Source: Chloroflexota bacterium
GTDB taxonomy: Bacteria; Chloroflexota; UBA6077; CF-72
Assembly: GCA_019247515.1 (NCBI GenBank)
Contig: JAFAOS010000531.1
Location: forward strand, 1 to 50,505
Direction of reading: 5' to 3'
Length of the DNA stretch: 50,505 bases
Below are positions 33,452-43,435 of the stretch, in pieces (the first letter of the stretch is position 1; every line of letters begins with the position of its first letter). Position numbers and translations under genes: made by a program. The notes under the pieces were generated by a model. That model had not been told where the DNA came from, made no database searches, and worked only from the letters and a program-made list of their open reading frames with translations.

Positions 33452-34602
33452 GCGTGCGTCGCTGCCAGCCGGCGCTCACCTTCCAGGACCAGCTCGCGCA
33501 CGGCGCGGGCACGAATGCGCTCGAGATTGGCATCGAAGCCCAGCCCTGGTCGGTTTCGCGGCACCTCGATAGCGCCCGAGTGCGCTCGAATTGGCGGATC
33601 GACGATGTCCTCGCGATAGGCGCGGTCCGAGCCCGAGACGTCGCCGGGCAGCGTGAATCCAGGCAGGCTCGAGATCGCCACGTTCGCCGCCCTGCCGACG
33701 CCGAACTCGTGCATGCCGCCGCACCACACGGGAACGTCGCGGCTCGAGCACAGGTCGTGTACACGGCGAGCTTCGCTCAAGCCACCCAGTCGGCTGACCT
33801 TGATGTTGATAATGCGGCAACTGCCCTGGTCGAGCGCCTTGCGCGCGTCGTGCACCGAGTGGATGCTCTCATCGAGGCAGATGGGCGTGGTCAACTGGGC
33901 CTGCAAGCGGGCGTGATCGACGATGTCGTCGTCGGCCAGCGGCTGCTCGATCATCATCAGGTTCAGGTCGTCGAGCGCGCGCAGCGCCTGCACGTCGGTG
34001 GGGTTGTCGAGCGAGTAGGCCGAGTTGGCGTCGGCCATGAGCAAGATGTCCGGCCACCGCTCGCGGACCGCGCGCAGGTAGGCCAGGTCGCGGCCTGGGC
34101 CAATCTTCATCTTGATGCGCCGATAGCCCTGGTCCAGAAAGCGCTCGACCTGCTCGAGCAGGCTGGCGACCGTCGGCTCGATGCCCAGACTCACCCCCGA
34201 GTGGATCTCCGCGCGTGTGCCGCCAAGAAAGTCGGCGATGGACTGGCCGCGTGCCCGAGAAAAAAGGTCCCAACACGCCATTTCGAGACCCGCCTTGGCG
34301 AAGTTGTTGCCGCGCACTTTCGCCCAGGAGGCGGCCGCCTCGTCCGGATGGTCCCAGCTCACGCCGAGCAGCTCGGGAATCAGAAAGTCGCGGAGTATGT
34401 GCCACGACGATTCGGTGGTCTCCGAGCAGTAGTACGGATCGGCGGCGCTGGCGCATTCACCCCAACCTTCGGCGCCGGCCTCGTCGCGTGCCCGCAGCAG
34501 GATGTGGTCCAGGTGGTCCTTGGTGTGGCTGGACGTGGTGAAGGGACGAATCAACGGCAGCCGAACCAGGTACAGCTCGACGGATCGGAGGATGTGCGTC
34601 AT
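33448..34602 (-). CDS. menC: Enolase-superfamily o-succinylbenzoate synthase / N-succinylamino acid racemase
   Basis: 384 residues, the normal MenC/NSAR length. A lid domain at the N-terminus (RLPLIRPFTTSSHTKDH) is followed by the barrel: catalytic Lys pair in RIKMKIGPG, metal ligands in LMADANSAY (Asp), MMIEQPL (Glu) and ICLDES (Asp), and a second Lys in INIKVSRLGG. The sequence is close to the MenC/NSAR family, in which one protein may have both activities. No other men genes are present, and the neighbours favour amino acid racemisation. The ATG at 34602 overlaps the GNAT stop by 4 bases. Confidence 0.88.
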   Translation of the reverse strand: MTHILRSVELYLVRLPLIRPFTTSSHTKDHLDHILLRARDEAGAEGWGECASAADPYYCSETTESSWHILRDFLIPELLGVSWDHPDEAAASWAKVRGNNFAKAGLEMACWDLFSRARGQSIADFLGGTRAEIHSGVSLGIEPTVASLLEQVERFLDQGYRRIKMKIGPGRDLAYLRAVRERWPDILLMADANSAYSLDNPTDVQALRALDDLNLMMIEQPLADDDIVDHARLQAQLTTPICLDESIHSVHDARKALDQGSCRIINIKVSRLGGLSEARRVHDLCSSRDVPVWCGGMHEFGVGRAANVAISSLPGFTLPGDVSGSDRAYREDIVDPPIRAHSGAIEVPRNRPGLGFDANLERIRARAVRELVLEGERRLAATHA

Positions 34603-35414
34603 GGGCGGCGCTCCAGCACGTATTTCGGATGGGATGGATCCTGTCGAGTGAAACCGACGGCCACGTACCCGCTGGCGAAGGCGGCTTGAAATGCCTGGCG
34701 CACGGCGCTCTGCCAATCGCGCGCTGCGCTCGGACGTCCGCTGGCTTTCACCCTGGAGAGGTTGGGTGGGATCTCGATGTGCAGATGGTCGGCGTCGCCT
34801 CGAATCGCACGCACGTCGCGAACCTCGTGTCCGTGCACCTCGATGAGCTCGGTTGCGTCTGGCCAGGGCGCCGTGCGACCACCTGGCTCGCCGTGGGTCG
34901 ACCACTCGGCAACCAGCCGGTCGGTGGCCATTCCCACGTTGAGCGCGTCGGTACGCGAGCCGTACATGTCCTGCTCGTAGATGCGACTGGTCGCGCCGAG
35001 GACGCCGAGGTTGAACGCGGCATTGCTGGCTTGCAGAGGATCGAAGGCCCACGCGATCGTGTCGAGGCCCATTTCACGCGCGCGGCGGCGCTGCTCGAGC
35101 TTCAGCATGCGGCCGACACCGGTGCTTTGCTGCGCGGGGTGGACGCCCGTCAGCTGCGACCACAGGATGAGCTGGTCGTTCAGCTTGCCGAGAAAGGCGA
35201 ACGCAAAGCCGACGAGCCGCGCATCCGCGTCGAAGGCGCCCAGGATCAGGCCGCCCACGCGCTGGACCGCGGCCATCGTCGCCACGGGTACGACGTAGCC
35301 GTCCTCGGTGATGCCCCAGGCCTTCCGCTGCAGCTCTTGACAGGCATGCAGCTCGTCGACGCCGCGGACATCTCGGACGGTGACATTCGCACGCGTCGGC
35401 GCGGCCCGCGTCAT
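34599..35414 (-). CDS. GNAT acyltransferase (COG3375-like)
   Basis: A GNAT protein of about 271 residues. The acyl-CoA-binding motif region is LTGVHPAQQSTGVGRMLKLEQRRRA, and the N-terminal substrate part begins RDVRGVDELHACQELQRKAWG. The long C-terminal half (about 150-271) is typical of COG3375 proteins. In characterised operons similar GNATs N-succinylate D-amino acids next to NSAR; that role is inferred here. The start is uncertain (ATG 35414 or 35426). It is first in the minus operon and divergent from the permease gene. Confidence 0.83.
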   Translation of the reverse strand: MTRAAPTRANVTVRDVRGVDELHACQELQRKAWGITEDGYVVPVATMAAVQRVGGLILGAFDADARLVGFAFAFLGKLNDQLILWSQLTGVHPAQQSTGVGRMLKLEQRRRAREMGLDTIAWAFDPLQASNAAFNLGVLGATSRIYEQDMYGSRTDALNVGMATDRLVAEWSTHGEPGGRTAPWPDATELIEVHGHEVRDVRAIRGDADHLHIEIPPNLSRVKASGRPSAARDWQSAVRQAFQAAFASGYVAVGFTRQDPSHPKYVLERRP

Positions 35415-35476
35415 GTCCCGCAGCATAAGGCATCGCCCGTGAGGGCGATACGTCGCGTAACGCGTAGACTCTGCCT

Positions 35477-36558
35477 GTGATCTTCGGCACCAGCGTGTCG
35501 AAGTGGTTGGTGCTCGCCGCCCTGGTGGCTTTGCTGTGGGTGGCGCGTGGCGTCCTGCCACCTTTCATCGTCGCGGCCATCCTCGCCTATGTGCTCAGCC
35601 CGCTGGTCGACGAGATCGCAGAGCGGACGGGGGTGCACCGCCGGGCGGCCGCCGTCGGCGTGTTCGTCGTGGTACTGATTGTGTTCGGCATCGTGCTCAT
35701 GCTCGCGGGCGCGCGGTTGAACTCGGAGGTCCGCGACCTCGAACGTGAGAGTCCGAGCATCGTCCAGTCAGTCGTGGAGAAGCTGACCGGCGGTCAGGAC
35801 CTCGACCTCCTGGGCCAGAACATGAGCTCGCGCGAGCTGGGCCGCCGCATCGAAACCGCCGCCCAGCAGGAGCTCGGCACCCCGTCTCAGGCGATCCAGG
35901 CCATCTCAGCCGGGTTCTCGCTGCTGTTTGGAGTACTCCTGGTCTTCCTGAGTCTGGCCTACATGCTGATCGACGGCCCGAACTTCTTCCGCTACGTCTT
36001 GCGGTTCGTGCCAACCGAGCACCGCGCGCACGTCGAATACCTGGCCATTGAGATCCACCACGTGCTGGGCCGCTACCTGCGCGGGCAGCTGGCGCTGATC
36101 GCGCTCATGTCGACGGTGACGTTCCTGATCCTCGAGTACGTCTTCCATCTGCCGTACTCGCTGTGGATTGGCATCCTGACCGGGATCCTTGAGATCATCC
36201 CGGTGGTCGGGCCGATCACCGCTGGCGCGATCGCGGCCACCATTGGCTTTTCGCAGGGCGGCGCGAGCCAGGCGGCGGCGATCGCGATCGTGTACTTCGT
36301 GTTGCGCCAGGTGGAGGATCAGCTGGTCATGCCGATCGTGGTGGGGCGCGCCGTCCATATCCACCCGCTGGTGACGATCTTCGCCGTGCTGGTCGGCGAG
36401 AAGATCGCGGGCGTGCTCGGCATGATACTGGCGGTGCCCATCGCGGCGACCGTCAAAGTCGTCCTCGACTACGCCTACCCGCCCGGCAGACCCGCGGCGC
36501 GCATCGAGCTACCCCGGGAGGCCGCCCCGACCGAGCGGCTACCCGAAGTGGTGACCCA

Positions 36559-36562
<4 letters not shown>
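35477..36562 (+). CDS. AI-2E family transporter / PerM-like permease
   Basis: A 361-residue integral membrane protein with about seven hydrophobic segments. Family marks: PPFIVAAILAYVLSPLVDEI near the N-terminus, GFSLLFGVLLVFLSLAYMLID in the centre, and GILEIIPVVGPITAGAIAA and GVLGMILAVPIAATVKV later. The family includes TqsA and YhhT/PerM; substrates differ (autoinducer-2, ions or folded roles) and cannot be told here. The start is GTG at 35477. Its stop overlaps the stop of the convergent histidine kinase gene. Confidence 0.9.
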
Positions 36563-37938
<1,376 letters not shown>

Positions 37939-38008
37939 CAGCTGTCTGGACTGTAACCCACTGGACGCGCCCCGGAAGGAGACGTAGGATGCGCCAGCGG
38001 CAAGATCG

Positions 38009-38386
38009 ATGGAGGACCTGTCGGGCGACCGCATCCTGGTTGTTGACGACGACGACAACATTCGCCAGATCGTCCAGCTGTGCTTGTCGGACGAGGGCTA
38101 CCGCGTCCGCGATGCGCCCAACGGCGAGGCGGCGCTCGAGATGCTCGGCAACTTCGACCCCGAACTGATCCTGCTCGACCTGCGCATGCCGGTCATGAAT
38201 GGCTGGGAGTTCGCGCGGCGCTACCGCACGCGACCCGGCCCGCACGCGCCGATCGTCGCCTTCGTCGCGGCGTTGAACGCGAAGGAAGAATGTGCTGGCC
38301 TCGAAACCGTGGCAATTTTGAGCAAGCCGTTCGACCTGGACGACCTGCTCGCCGCGGTGCGGGCGCAGTTGCCGCTCGTCAGGTGA
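38009..38386 (+). CDS. Single-domain response regulator (receiver only)
   Basis: 125 residues. The acidic pocket is VVDDDDN, the phosphoacceptor Asp is in ILLDLRMPVMNG, and the conserved Lys is in LSKPFD. The usual Thr/Ser after strand 4 appears to be Val/Ala (PIVAFVAAL), so the activation switch may be altered. No output domain is present. It is divergent from the histidine kinase gene (70 bases) and is followed at once by a Nudix gene. It may relay phosphate or act by binding a partner. Confidence 0.88.
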   Translation: MEDLSGDRILVVDDDDNIRQIVQLCLSDEGYRVRDAPNGEAALEMLGNFDPELILLDLRMPVMNGWEFARRYRTRPGPHAPIVAFVAALNAKEECAGLETVAILSKPFDLDDLLAAVRAQLPLVR

Positions 38387-38387
38387 G

Positions 38388-39020
38388 GTGGCGGTCCAGC
38401 AAAACGATCCCAACGAGCTTCTCGAAGTATTCACGCCCAGCGGCCAACCGACGGGTCGCGCCAGGCCGCGCGCCGCCATCCACCTGGACGGTGACTGGCA
38501 CCTCGCCTTTCACTGCTGGATCGTGCGCGACGGCGGGCGCCAGGTCGTGCTGCAGCGCCGCTCGCTGCGCAAGGACACCTTTGCCGGGCTGTGGGATGCG
38601 GCGGCGGCCGGCCACTGGCGCTTCGGAGAGTCCGCGGCCGAGGCGGCTCGGGAAATCGAGGAGGAGCTCGGCTTGCGCGTGCCGTTCGCCGCGCTCACCT
38701 TTCGAACGCGCGAGCGCAGCGCGCGCCAGTTTCCGAACGGGTTGATCGACCGCGAGCTGCACGACGTGTACGTCCTCGAGGACGATCGACCGCTCACCGA
38801 GTATCGGCCGGACCCGGCAGAGGTCATTGGCGTGGCCGCCTTCCCGTCAGAGGGGCTGCTCGCGCTTCACGAGGGAATAGTTGAAGGCGTTCAGGCGTTG
38901 GAAAGTGTGTCGGTCGCGCCGAGTGGATCGGTCGAAGTGACGACGGTCCGGGTGAGCCGCGACGACCTGGTCCCGTACAGCACTGGCCGTCTGCGGCGGA
39001 CGCTTGGGACCGCATTCTGA
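38388..39020 (+). CDS. Nudix hydrolase
   Basis: 210 residues. The Nudix box is GHWRFGESAAEAAREIEEELGL, one residue shorter between the first Glu and the Arg-Glu than the textbook pattern, as in a known Nudix subgroup. FHCWIVRDGGRQVVLQRRSL before it fits the isopentenyl-diphosphate-isomerase-like branch (YfcD type). Substrate unknown. It starts (GTG) one base after the receiver gene stop, so the two are probably co-transcribed. Confidence 0.85.
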   Translation: MAVQQNDPNELLEVFTPSGQPTGRARPRAAIHLDGDWHLAFHCWIVRDGGRQVVLQRRSLRKDTFAGLWDAAAAGHWRFGESAAEAAREIEEELGLRVPFAALTFRTRERSARQFPNGLIDRELHDVYVLEDDRPLTEYRPDPAEVIGVAAFPSEGLLALHEGIVEGVQALESVSVAPSGSVEVTTVRVSRDDLVPYSTGRLRRTLGTAF

Positions 39021-39037
39021 CTACAATTTGGACTGCC

Positions 39038-39250
39038 ATGGCTGAAAGCAACAAGAACCAGACGGCTGCCGAGCGCGCTCGCATCAAGGAAGCGCTTGGC
39101 GCCCAGGTCACCGATCACGTGTGCGCGTCGCCGAGCTGCCCCAACCCGGGCGAGCGCATCGTCCAGAAGGAGCTCTACCCCGTCGTCACCCTCTCCCCGC
39201 GCCGCCGCACGGTCTTCTATCACAAGGCCTGCGGGCCCAAGCTGAGCTAA
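39038..39250 (+). CDS. Small zinc-binding-like protein of unknown function
   Basis: 70 residues with a predicted metal site: CASPSC (Cys-x4-Cys) and HKAC (His-x2-Cys), plus a conserved-looking VVTLSPRRRTVFYHK stretch. It begins 17 bases after the Nudix stop, so it may belong to the same transcript. I do not recognise the family. The regular Cys/His placement and fitting codon use argue that it is real. Confidence 0.6.
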   Translation: MAESNKNQTAAERARIKEALGAQVTDHVCASPSCPNPGERIVQKELYPVVTLSPRRRTVFYHKACGPKLS

Positions 39251-39259
39251 CGCGGAGTA

Positions 39260-39514
39260 TCAGCTGCCTGGGAACGGCGCCGCGTTCGCCGGGATGTAGG
39301 CTTTGAGCACGCGCTCCACGGTCAGCACGTGCGCGCACAGGCGCTCGTGCTGATAGTGATCGCAGTCGCAGCTCAGGCGACCCTCGATCAGCGTGACGGT
39401 GTGATCGCTGTTATCCCCCCGCACCACCGCCTCTAGACGAGCCACCTGGACGCGCTCGGGCTCTTCGGCATAGCGGTGTGCCTTGTCGATCATGCCGTGC
39501 AGGGACGATTGCAT
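39260..39514 (-). CDS. SWIM zinc-finger domain protein
   Basis: 84 residues. The SWIM pattern CxCxnCxH is clear in LSCDCDHYQHERLCAHVLTVERVL. The N-terminal part (residues 1-40) forms the usual strands before the finger (VQVARLEAVVRGDNSDHTVTL). SWIM domains bind DNA or proteins. It has no fused helicase or other domain, so its role is unknown. It is convergent with the small protein gene at 39038 and lies 23 bases before (downstream of) the RpiB-Tal stop region on the other side. Confidence 0.8.
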   Translation of the reverse strand: MQSSLHGMIDKAHRYAEEPERVQVARLEAVVRGDNSDHTVTLIEGRLSCDCDHYQHERLCAHVLTVERVLKAYIPANAAPFPGS

Positions 39515-39537
39515 GGTGTGGATAATAGCCCGAGCCT

Positions 39538-41142
39538 CTACGCGGTCGTCAGCGTGCGCCGCCTCGCTTCAAGCGCTTGCAACAGCTGATCGTACGAATC
39601 CGCGAAGGACTTGACGCCCTCGATCTCCAGTTGATGCGTCACCGCTTCCATGTCGATGCCGGCCGCCGCCAGGTCACCCATAGTTTTGTGCGCGGCCTCG
39701 ATGGCTTCGGGCGTGTCGACCGTGCGACTGATGCGACCGTGGTCCTTCACCGCCTCGAGCGTGGCCGGCGGCATGGTATTGACCGTGTCGGGCCCAACCA
39801 GCTCCTCGACATAGCGCACGTCGCGATAGCGCGGATTCTTGGTTGAGGTGCTCGCCCACAACGGGCGCTGAACCCGGGCGCCCTTGTTGACCAGGGCGGT
39901 CCACTGGCTGCCGGCGAAGATGGTCTTGAAGCGCTCGTACGCCAGCCGCGCGTTGGCTATGGCCGCCGTACCCAGCAGCATCTCGTACTGGTCGTCCTTG
40001 CCGTTGGCGGCGATCTTGTCGGCGAGCAGTTTGTCGACCAGCGTATCGACGCGGCTGACGAAGAAGCTCGCCACCGACATGGGCGCCGGCCGCAGCGAAT
40101 CGCTTCGGTGCAGGTTCAGGGTTTCACGCTCGCTGAAAAATCGCTCGAGGCCCTTGACGTATGCCCGCGCGACCTGCTCGTACAGCTCGACCGAGAACAT
40201 CAGCGTCACGTTGACATTGATGCCGTGCGCGATCGATTCCTCGATGGCCGGCACACCTTCGGCGGTGGCCGGAATCTTGATCATCACGTTGGGTCGCGCA
40301 ACACGCGTGAACAGCTCGGCCGCCTGGGCGATGGTGGCGCGCGTGTCGTTGGCGACGGCGGGCGCGCACTCCAGGCTGACGTAGCCGTCAGCGCCGTCGG
40401 TCAGGTTGTAGACCGACCTCAGGATGTCCGCCGCGCCCTGGATGTCCTCGACGGCCAGCGCCCAGTAGATGTCCTCGGCGCTCTTGCCCTGCTCGGCAAG
40501 CTTGCGGGCCGGCGCTTCGTACTCGGGCTCGTGGCCCATCGCCTTCTCGAAGATGGTGGGGTTCGACGTGACGCCGGCGACGCGTTCGTTCCAGGCCAGA
40601 TCGCGGAGCTCGCCCGAGTCGAGCATGCTGCGCGCGATGGTGTCGAGCCAGATGCTCTGACCCTGTCGCAGCAGGGCTTCGGTCGGAAAGCTGTTGGCGG
40701 CCTCGATCGCCGCGATCTTGGCCACGCGCCGATGGTGACGCTCCTGGTCGGTGAACTGGGCGCGCAGATAGGCGCGTGCGATCTCGATCGCCAGCTCGGG
40801 CCCCGTCACCCGTTCGCCAAGGCACAGCACGTTGCCATCGTCGTGCTCGACACCCTGGTGCGCCGTGTAGGTATCTCCCGCGAAGAACGCGCGCGCGCCG
40901 GGCACCTTGCCGGCGGCAATGCACGCGCCCGCGCCTGAGCCGCATACGACGATCGCGCGGTCTACCTCACCACGGACGACGGCGCCAGCCGCCGCCTGCG
41001 CATAGTCCGGATAGTCGACCGGCGGCGTGGCGGCATGTGTTCCCAGGTCGACGATCGACAGGTCCGGCTCGGCCGAAAATCGAGAGATCAGCAGCTCTTT
41101 GAGCTGAAATCCGGCGTGGTCCGAAGCAATGGCAATTCGCAT
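39538..41142 (-). CDS. Bifunctional ribose-5-phosphate isomerase B / transaldolase fusion
   Basis: 534 residues in one frame. Residues 1 to about 140 are RpiB: SDHAGFQLKE, catalytic Cys 67 in VVCGSGAGACIAAGKVPGAR, and HDDGNVLCLGE. After a short linker, residues about 155-525 are a transaldolase: VTSNPTIFEKA (192-201) and Schiff-base Lys 289 in VMIKIPATAEG, then MFSVELYEQVA and QRPLWASTSTKNP. Together they convert ribulose-5-P to ribose-5-P and move dihydroxyacetone units. Transketolase is 32 bases upstream on the same strand, so the three activities are co-expressed. Confidence 0.93.
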   Translation of the reverse strand: MRIAIASDHAGFQLKELLISRFSAEPDLSIVDLGTHAATPPVDYPDYAQAAAGAVVRGEVDRAIVVCGSGAGACIAAGKVPGARAFFAGDTYTAHQGVEHDDGNVLCLGERVTGPELAIEIARAYLRAQFTDQERHHRRVAKIAAIEAANSFPTEALLRQGQSIWLDTIARSMLDSGELRDLAWNERVAGVTSNPTIFEKAMGHEPEYEAPARKLAEQGKSAEDIYWALAVEDIQGAADILRSVYNLTDGADGYVSLECAPAVANDTRATIAQAAELFTRVARPNVMIKIPATAEGVPAIEESIAHGINVNVTLMFSVELYEQVARAYVKGLERFFSERETLNLHRSDSLRPAPMSVASFFVSRVDTLVDKLLADKIAANGKDDQYEMLLGTAAIANARLAYERFKTIFAGSQWTALVNKGARVQRPLWASTSTKNPRYRDVRYVEELVGPDTVNTMPPATLEAVKDHGRISRTVDTPEAIEAAHKTMGDLAAAGIDMEAVTHQLEIEGVKSFADSYDQLLQALEARRRTLTTA

Positions 41143-41174
41143 ACGTTCTATGTCTCCGTTGAAGGGTCTCCCCG

Positions 41175-43316
41175 TTAGCTCCGATCGTCGCCGGCTGCTT
41201 TGGAAAAGCTCGCCCGGTCGGCAGTGGGGGAACTCGCGCCGTCGCGCTGGGCCCCACCTTGCAGCAGGTCACGCGCCCGACCGGCGATGTACTCGGGCGT
41301 GAAATTCAGGTGTTTGTAAACGTCGGCGATGGGCGCCGAGGCGCCAAATCGATCCAGTCCAATGATCGCGCCGCTCAGCCCCACCCAGCGCTCCCAGCCG
41401 AGGGGTGAAGCAGCCTCGATGCTCACGCGTGTGGAGACCGATGGCGGCAGGACCTCGTCGCGATAGCTCCGCGGCTGCGCCTCGAACAGCTCCCACGACG
41501 GCATGCTGACCACGCGTGTGCGGTGGCCGTCGGCCTCCAGGAGCTCTCGAGCCGACATCGCCAGCCCGACCTCGGAACCCGTGGCAATCAGTATCACCTC
41601 AGGCGCGCCGCTCGAGGCATCCATCAGCACGTATGCGCCTTTGCGCGCGCCACTCACATCCCCGCACCTCGAGCGATCGAAAATGGGCAGCGGCTGGCGA
41701 CTGAACACCAGGATGGTGGGCCCGTCGCGGCGATCGATGGCCACGCGCCAGCCTTCGCTGACCTCGTTGGCGTCGGCCGGTCGATAGACGACCATGTGCG
41801 GGATCGCGCGCAGCGACGCCAGGTGCTCGACGGGCTGGTGCGTCGGACCGTCCTCGCCGAGGCCGATCGAGTCGTGCGTATAGACGAAGATGGACGGCAG
41901 CTCGCTCAGCGCGGCGAGGCGCAGCGGCGGGCGCATGTAGTCGCTGAAAACCAGGAACGTGGCAGAGAAGGCTCGCAGACCGCCGTGGTACACGAGGCCA
42001 TTGGTGATCGAGCCCATCGCGTGCTCGCGGACGCCGTAGAACATATTGCGGCCGGCATAGCTCCACTCGTCGCCCACCGACCCCTGACGGTCGCTGGCGA
42101 TATTGTCGGGGCTCTCGAAGTTGCCCTGGTCCTTGAGCGCGGTATCGGTGGAGGGATTCAGATCGGCGCTGCCGCCAATCAGCTCCGGCAGAACACGGGC
42201 GATCGCATTGATGACCGTGCCTCCAGCGGAACGCGTGGCCATCTGGCCGCCCTTGACGTCTTCCGGCTTGAACGTGGGCAGTTGACGGTCCCATCCAGCC
42301 GGCAGCTCGCCGGCTTGCGTCCGCCGGAACTGCGCCGCGAGGTCAGGGAACTCTCGGGCGTAGGCTTCGAACCGCTGGTCCCACTCACGTTCGAGGGACG
42401 CGCCCGTGTCGATCGCGGTGCGGAACTGGGCGAGGGCCTCGTCAGGAACGAAAAACGTCTCGGTCGTCGGCCAGCCCAGGTTGCGCTTGGTGGCCGCGAC
42501 CTCGTCGGCGCCGAGCGGGCTGCCATGCGCCTGGAACGTACCGGCCTTCTTCGGGCTGCCGTAGCCGAGCGTCGTGTGGACGATGACCAGGGACGGCCGC
42601 TGTTTCTCGTCGACGCCGTTCTGGATGGCCTGCTGGATTGTTTCCAGGTCGTTACCGTCGGCGACGTGCTGGACGTGCCATTCCAGGGCCTCGAAGCGCT
42701 TGCCGACGTCTTCGGTGAAGATCAGGCCCGTGGAGCCGGCCAGCGTCACCTGGTTGGCGTCGTAGAGATACACCAGCTTGCCCAGGTGCAGATGGCCGGC
42801 GATGCTGGCGGCTTCATACGACACGCCCTCCATCAGATCGCCATCCGAAACGATGCCGAAGGTGCGGTGGTCGACGATCGTGTGGCCGCCACGGTTGTAG
42901 GTGGCGGCCAGGTGGGCTTCGGCGATCGCCAGGCCGACGCCATTGGCAAAACCCTGGCCGAGAGGTCCCGTGGTGAGCTCGACGCCCGGCGTCAGGCGGT
43001 ACTCAGGGTGGCCCGGTGTTCGGCTGCCCCACTGCCGAAAGCTCTTGATGTCGTCGAGCGTCAAGCCGTAGCCCGTCAGATACAGCAAGCTGTACAGGAG
43101 CATGCTGCCGTGCCCGGCGGAAAACGCGAAGCGATCGCGGTCGGGCCACTTCGGGTTTTTGGGATTGTGGTGGAGAAAGCGGGTCCACACGACATAGGCC
43201 ATCGGCGCCGCGTCGAGCGGCAGCCCCGGATGACCGCTGTTGGCCTTCTGCACGGCGTCAATCGACAGGGTGCGGATCGTGTTGATCGCGAGCTGATCCA
43301 GGGACTGCGAGCTCAT
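41175..43316 (-). CDS. tkt: Transketolase
   Basis: 713 residues, ThDP-dependent, the normal length for bacterial transketolases. Motifs: [46 protein letters not shown], the ThDP motif [16 protein letters not shown], catalytic Glu in [12 protein letters not shown], and [18 protein letters not shown]. It transfers two-carbon units between sugar phosphates. The ATG at 43316 is where homology begins; the frame is open to 43382. It is the first gene of a two-gene operon with the RpiB-Tal fusion and is divergent from the S41 peptidase gene. Confidence 0.96.
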   Translation of the reverse strand: MSSQSLDQLAINTIRTLSIDAVQKANSGHPGLPLDAAPMAYVVWTRFLHHNPKNPKWPDRDRFAFSAGHGSMLLYSLLYLTGYGLTLDDIKSFRQWGSRTPGHPEYRLTPGVELTTGPLGQGFANGVGLAIAEAHLAATYNRGGHTIVDHRTFGIVSDGDLMEGVSYEAASIAGHLHLGKLVYLYDANQVTLAGSTGLIFTEDVGKRFEALEWHVQHVADGNDLETIQQAIQNGVDEKQRPSLVIVHTTLGYGSPKKAGTFQAHGSPLGADEVAATKRNLGWPTTETFFVPDEALAQFRTAIDTGASLEREWDQRFEAYAREFPDLAAQFRRTQAGELPAGWDRQLPTFKPEDVKGGQMATRSAGGTVINAIARVLPELIGGSADLNPSTDTALKDQGNFESPDNIASDRQGSVGDEWSYAGRNMFYGVREHAMGSITNGLVYHGGLRAFSATFLVFSDYMRPPLRLAALSELPSIFVYTHDSIGLGEDGPTHQPVEHLASLRAIPHMVVYRPADANEVSEGWRVAIDRRDGPTILVFSRQPLPIFDRSRCGDVSGARKGAYVLMDASSGAPEVILIATGSEVGLAMSARELLEADGHRTRVVSMPSWELFEAQPRSYRDEVLPPSVSTRVSIEAASPLGWERWVGLSGAIIGLDRFGASAPIADVYKHLNFTPEYIAGRARDLLQGGAQRDGASSPTADRASFSKAAGDDRS

Positions 43317-43435
43317 GGTGACGTTCTCAAATTTCTCAAGATGAAGTGTAGGCGCTGTCGCATACCGCACATGCCATTCCACGGGTAGCTCTTGTGAGAA
43401 ATACTCCTCGACCCTTCACTTGTCCGTGTACGACA

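Noticed and set aside
41523..43388. 621-residue plus-strand open frame opposite transketolase
   Set aside because: No recognisable motifs, and the minus strand is unambiguous transketolase.
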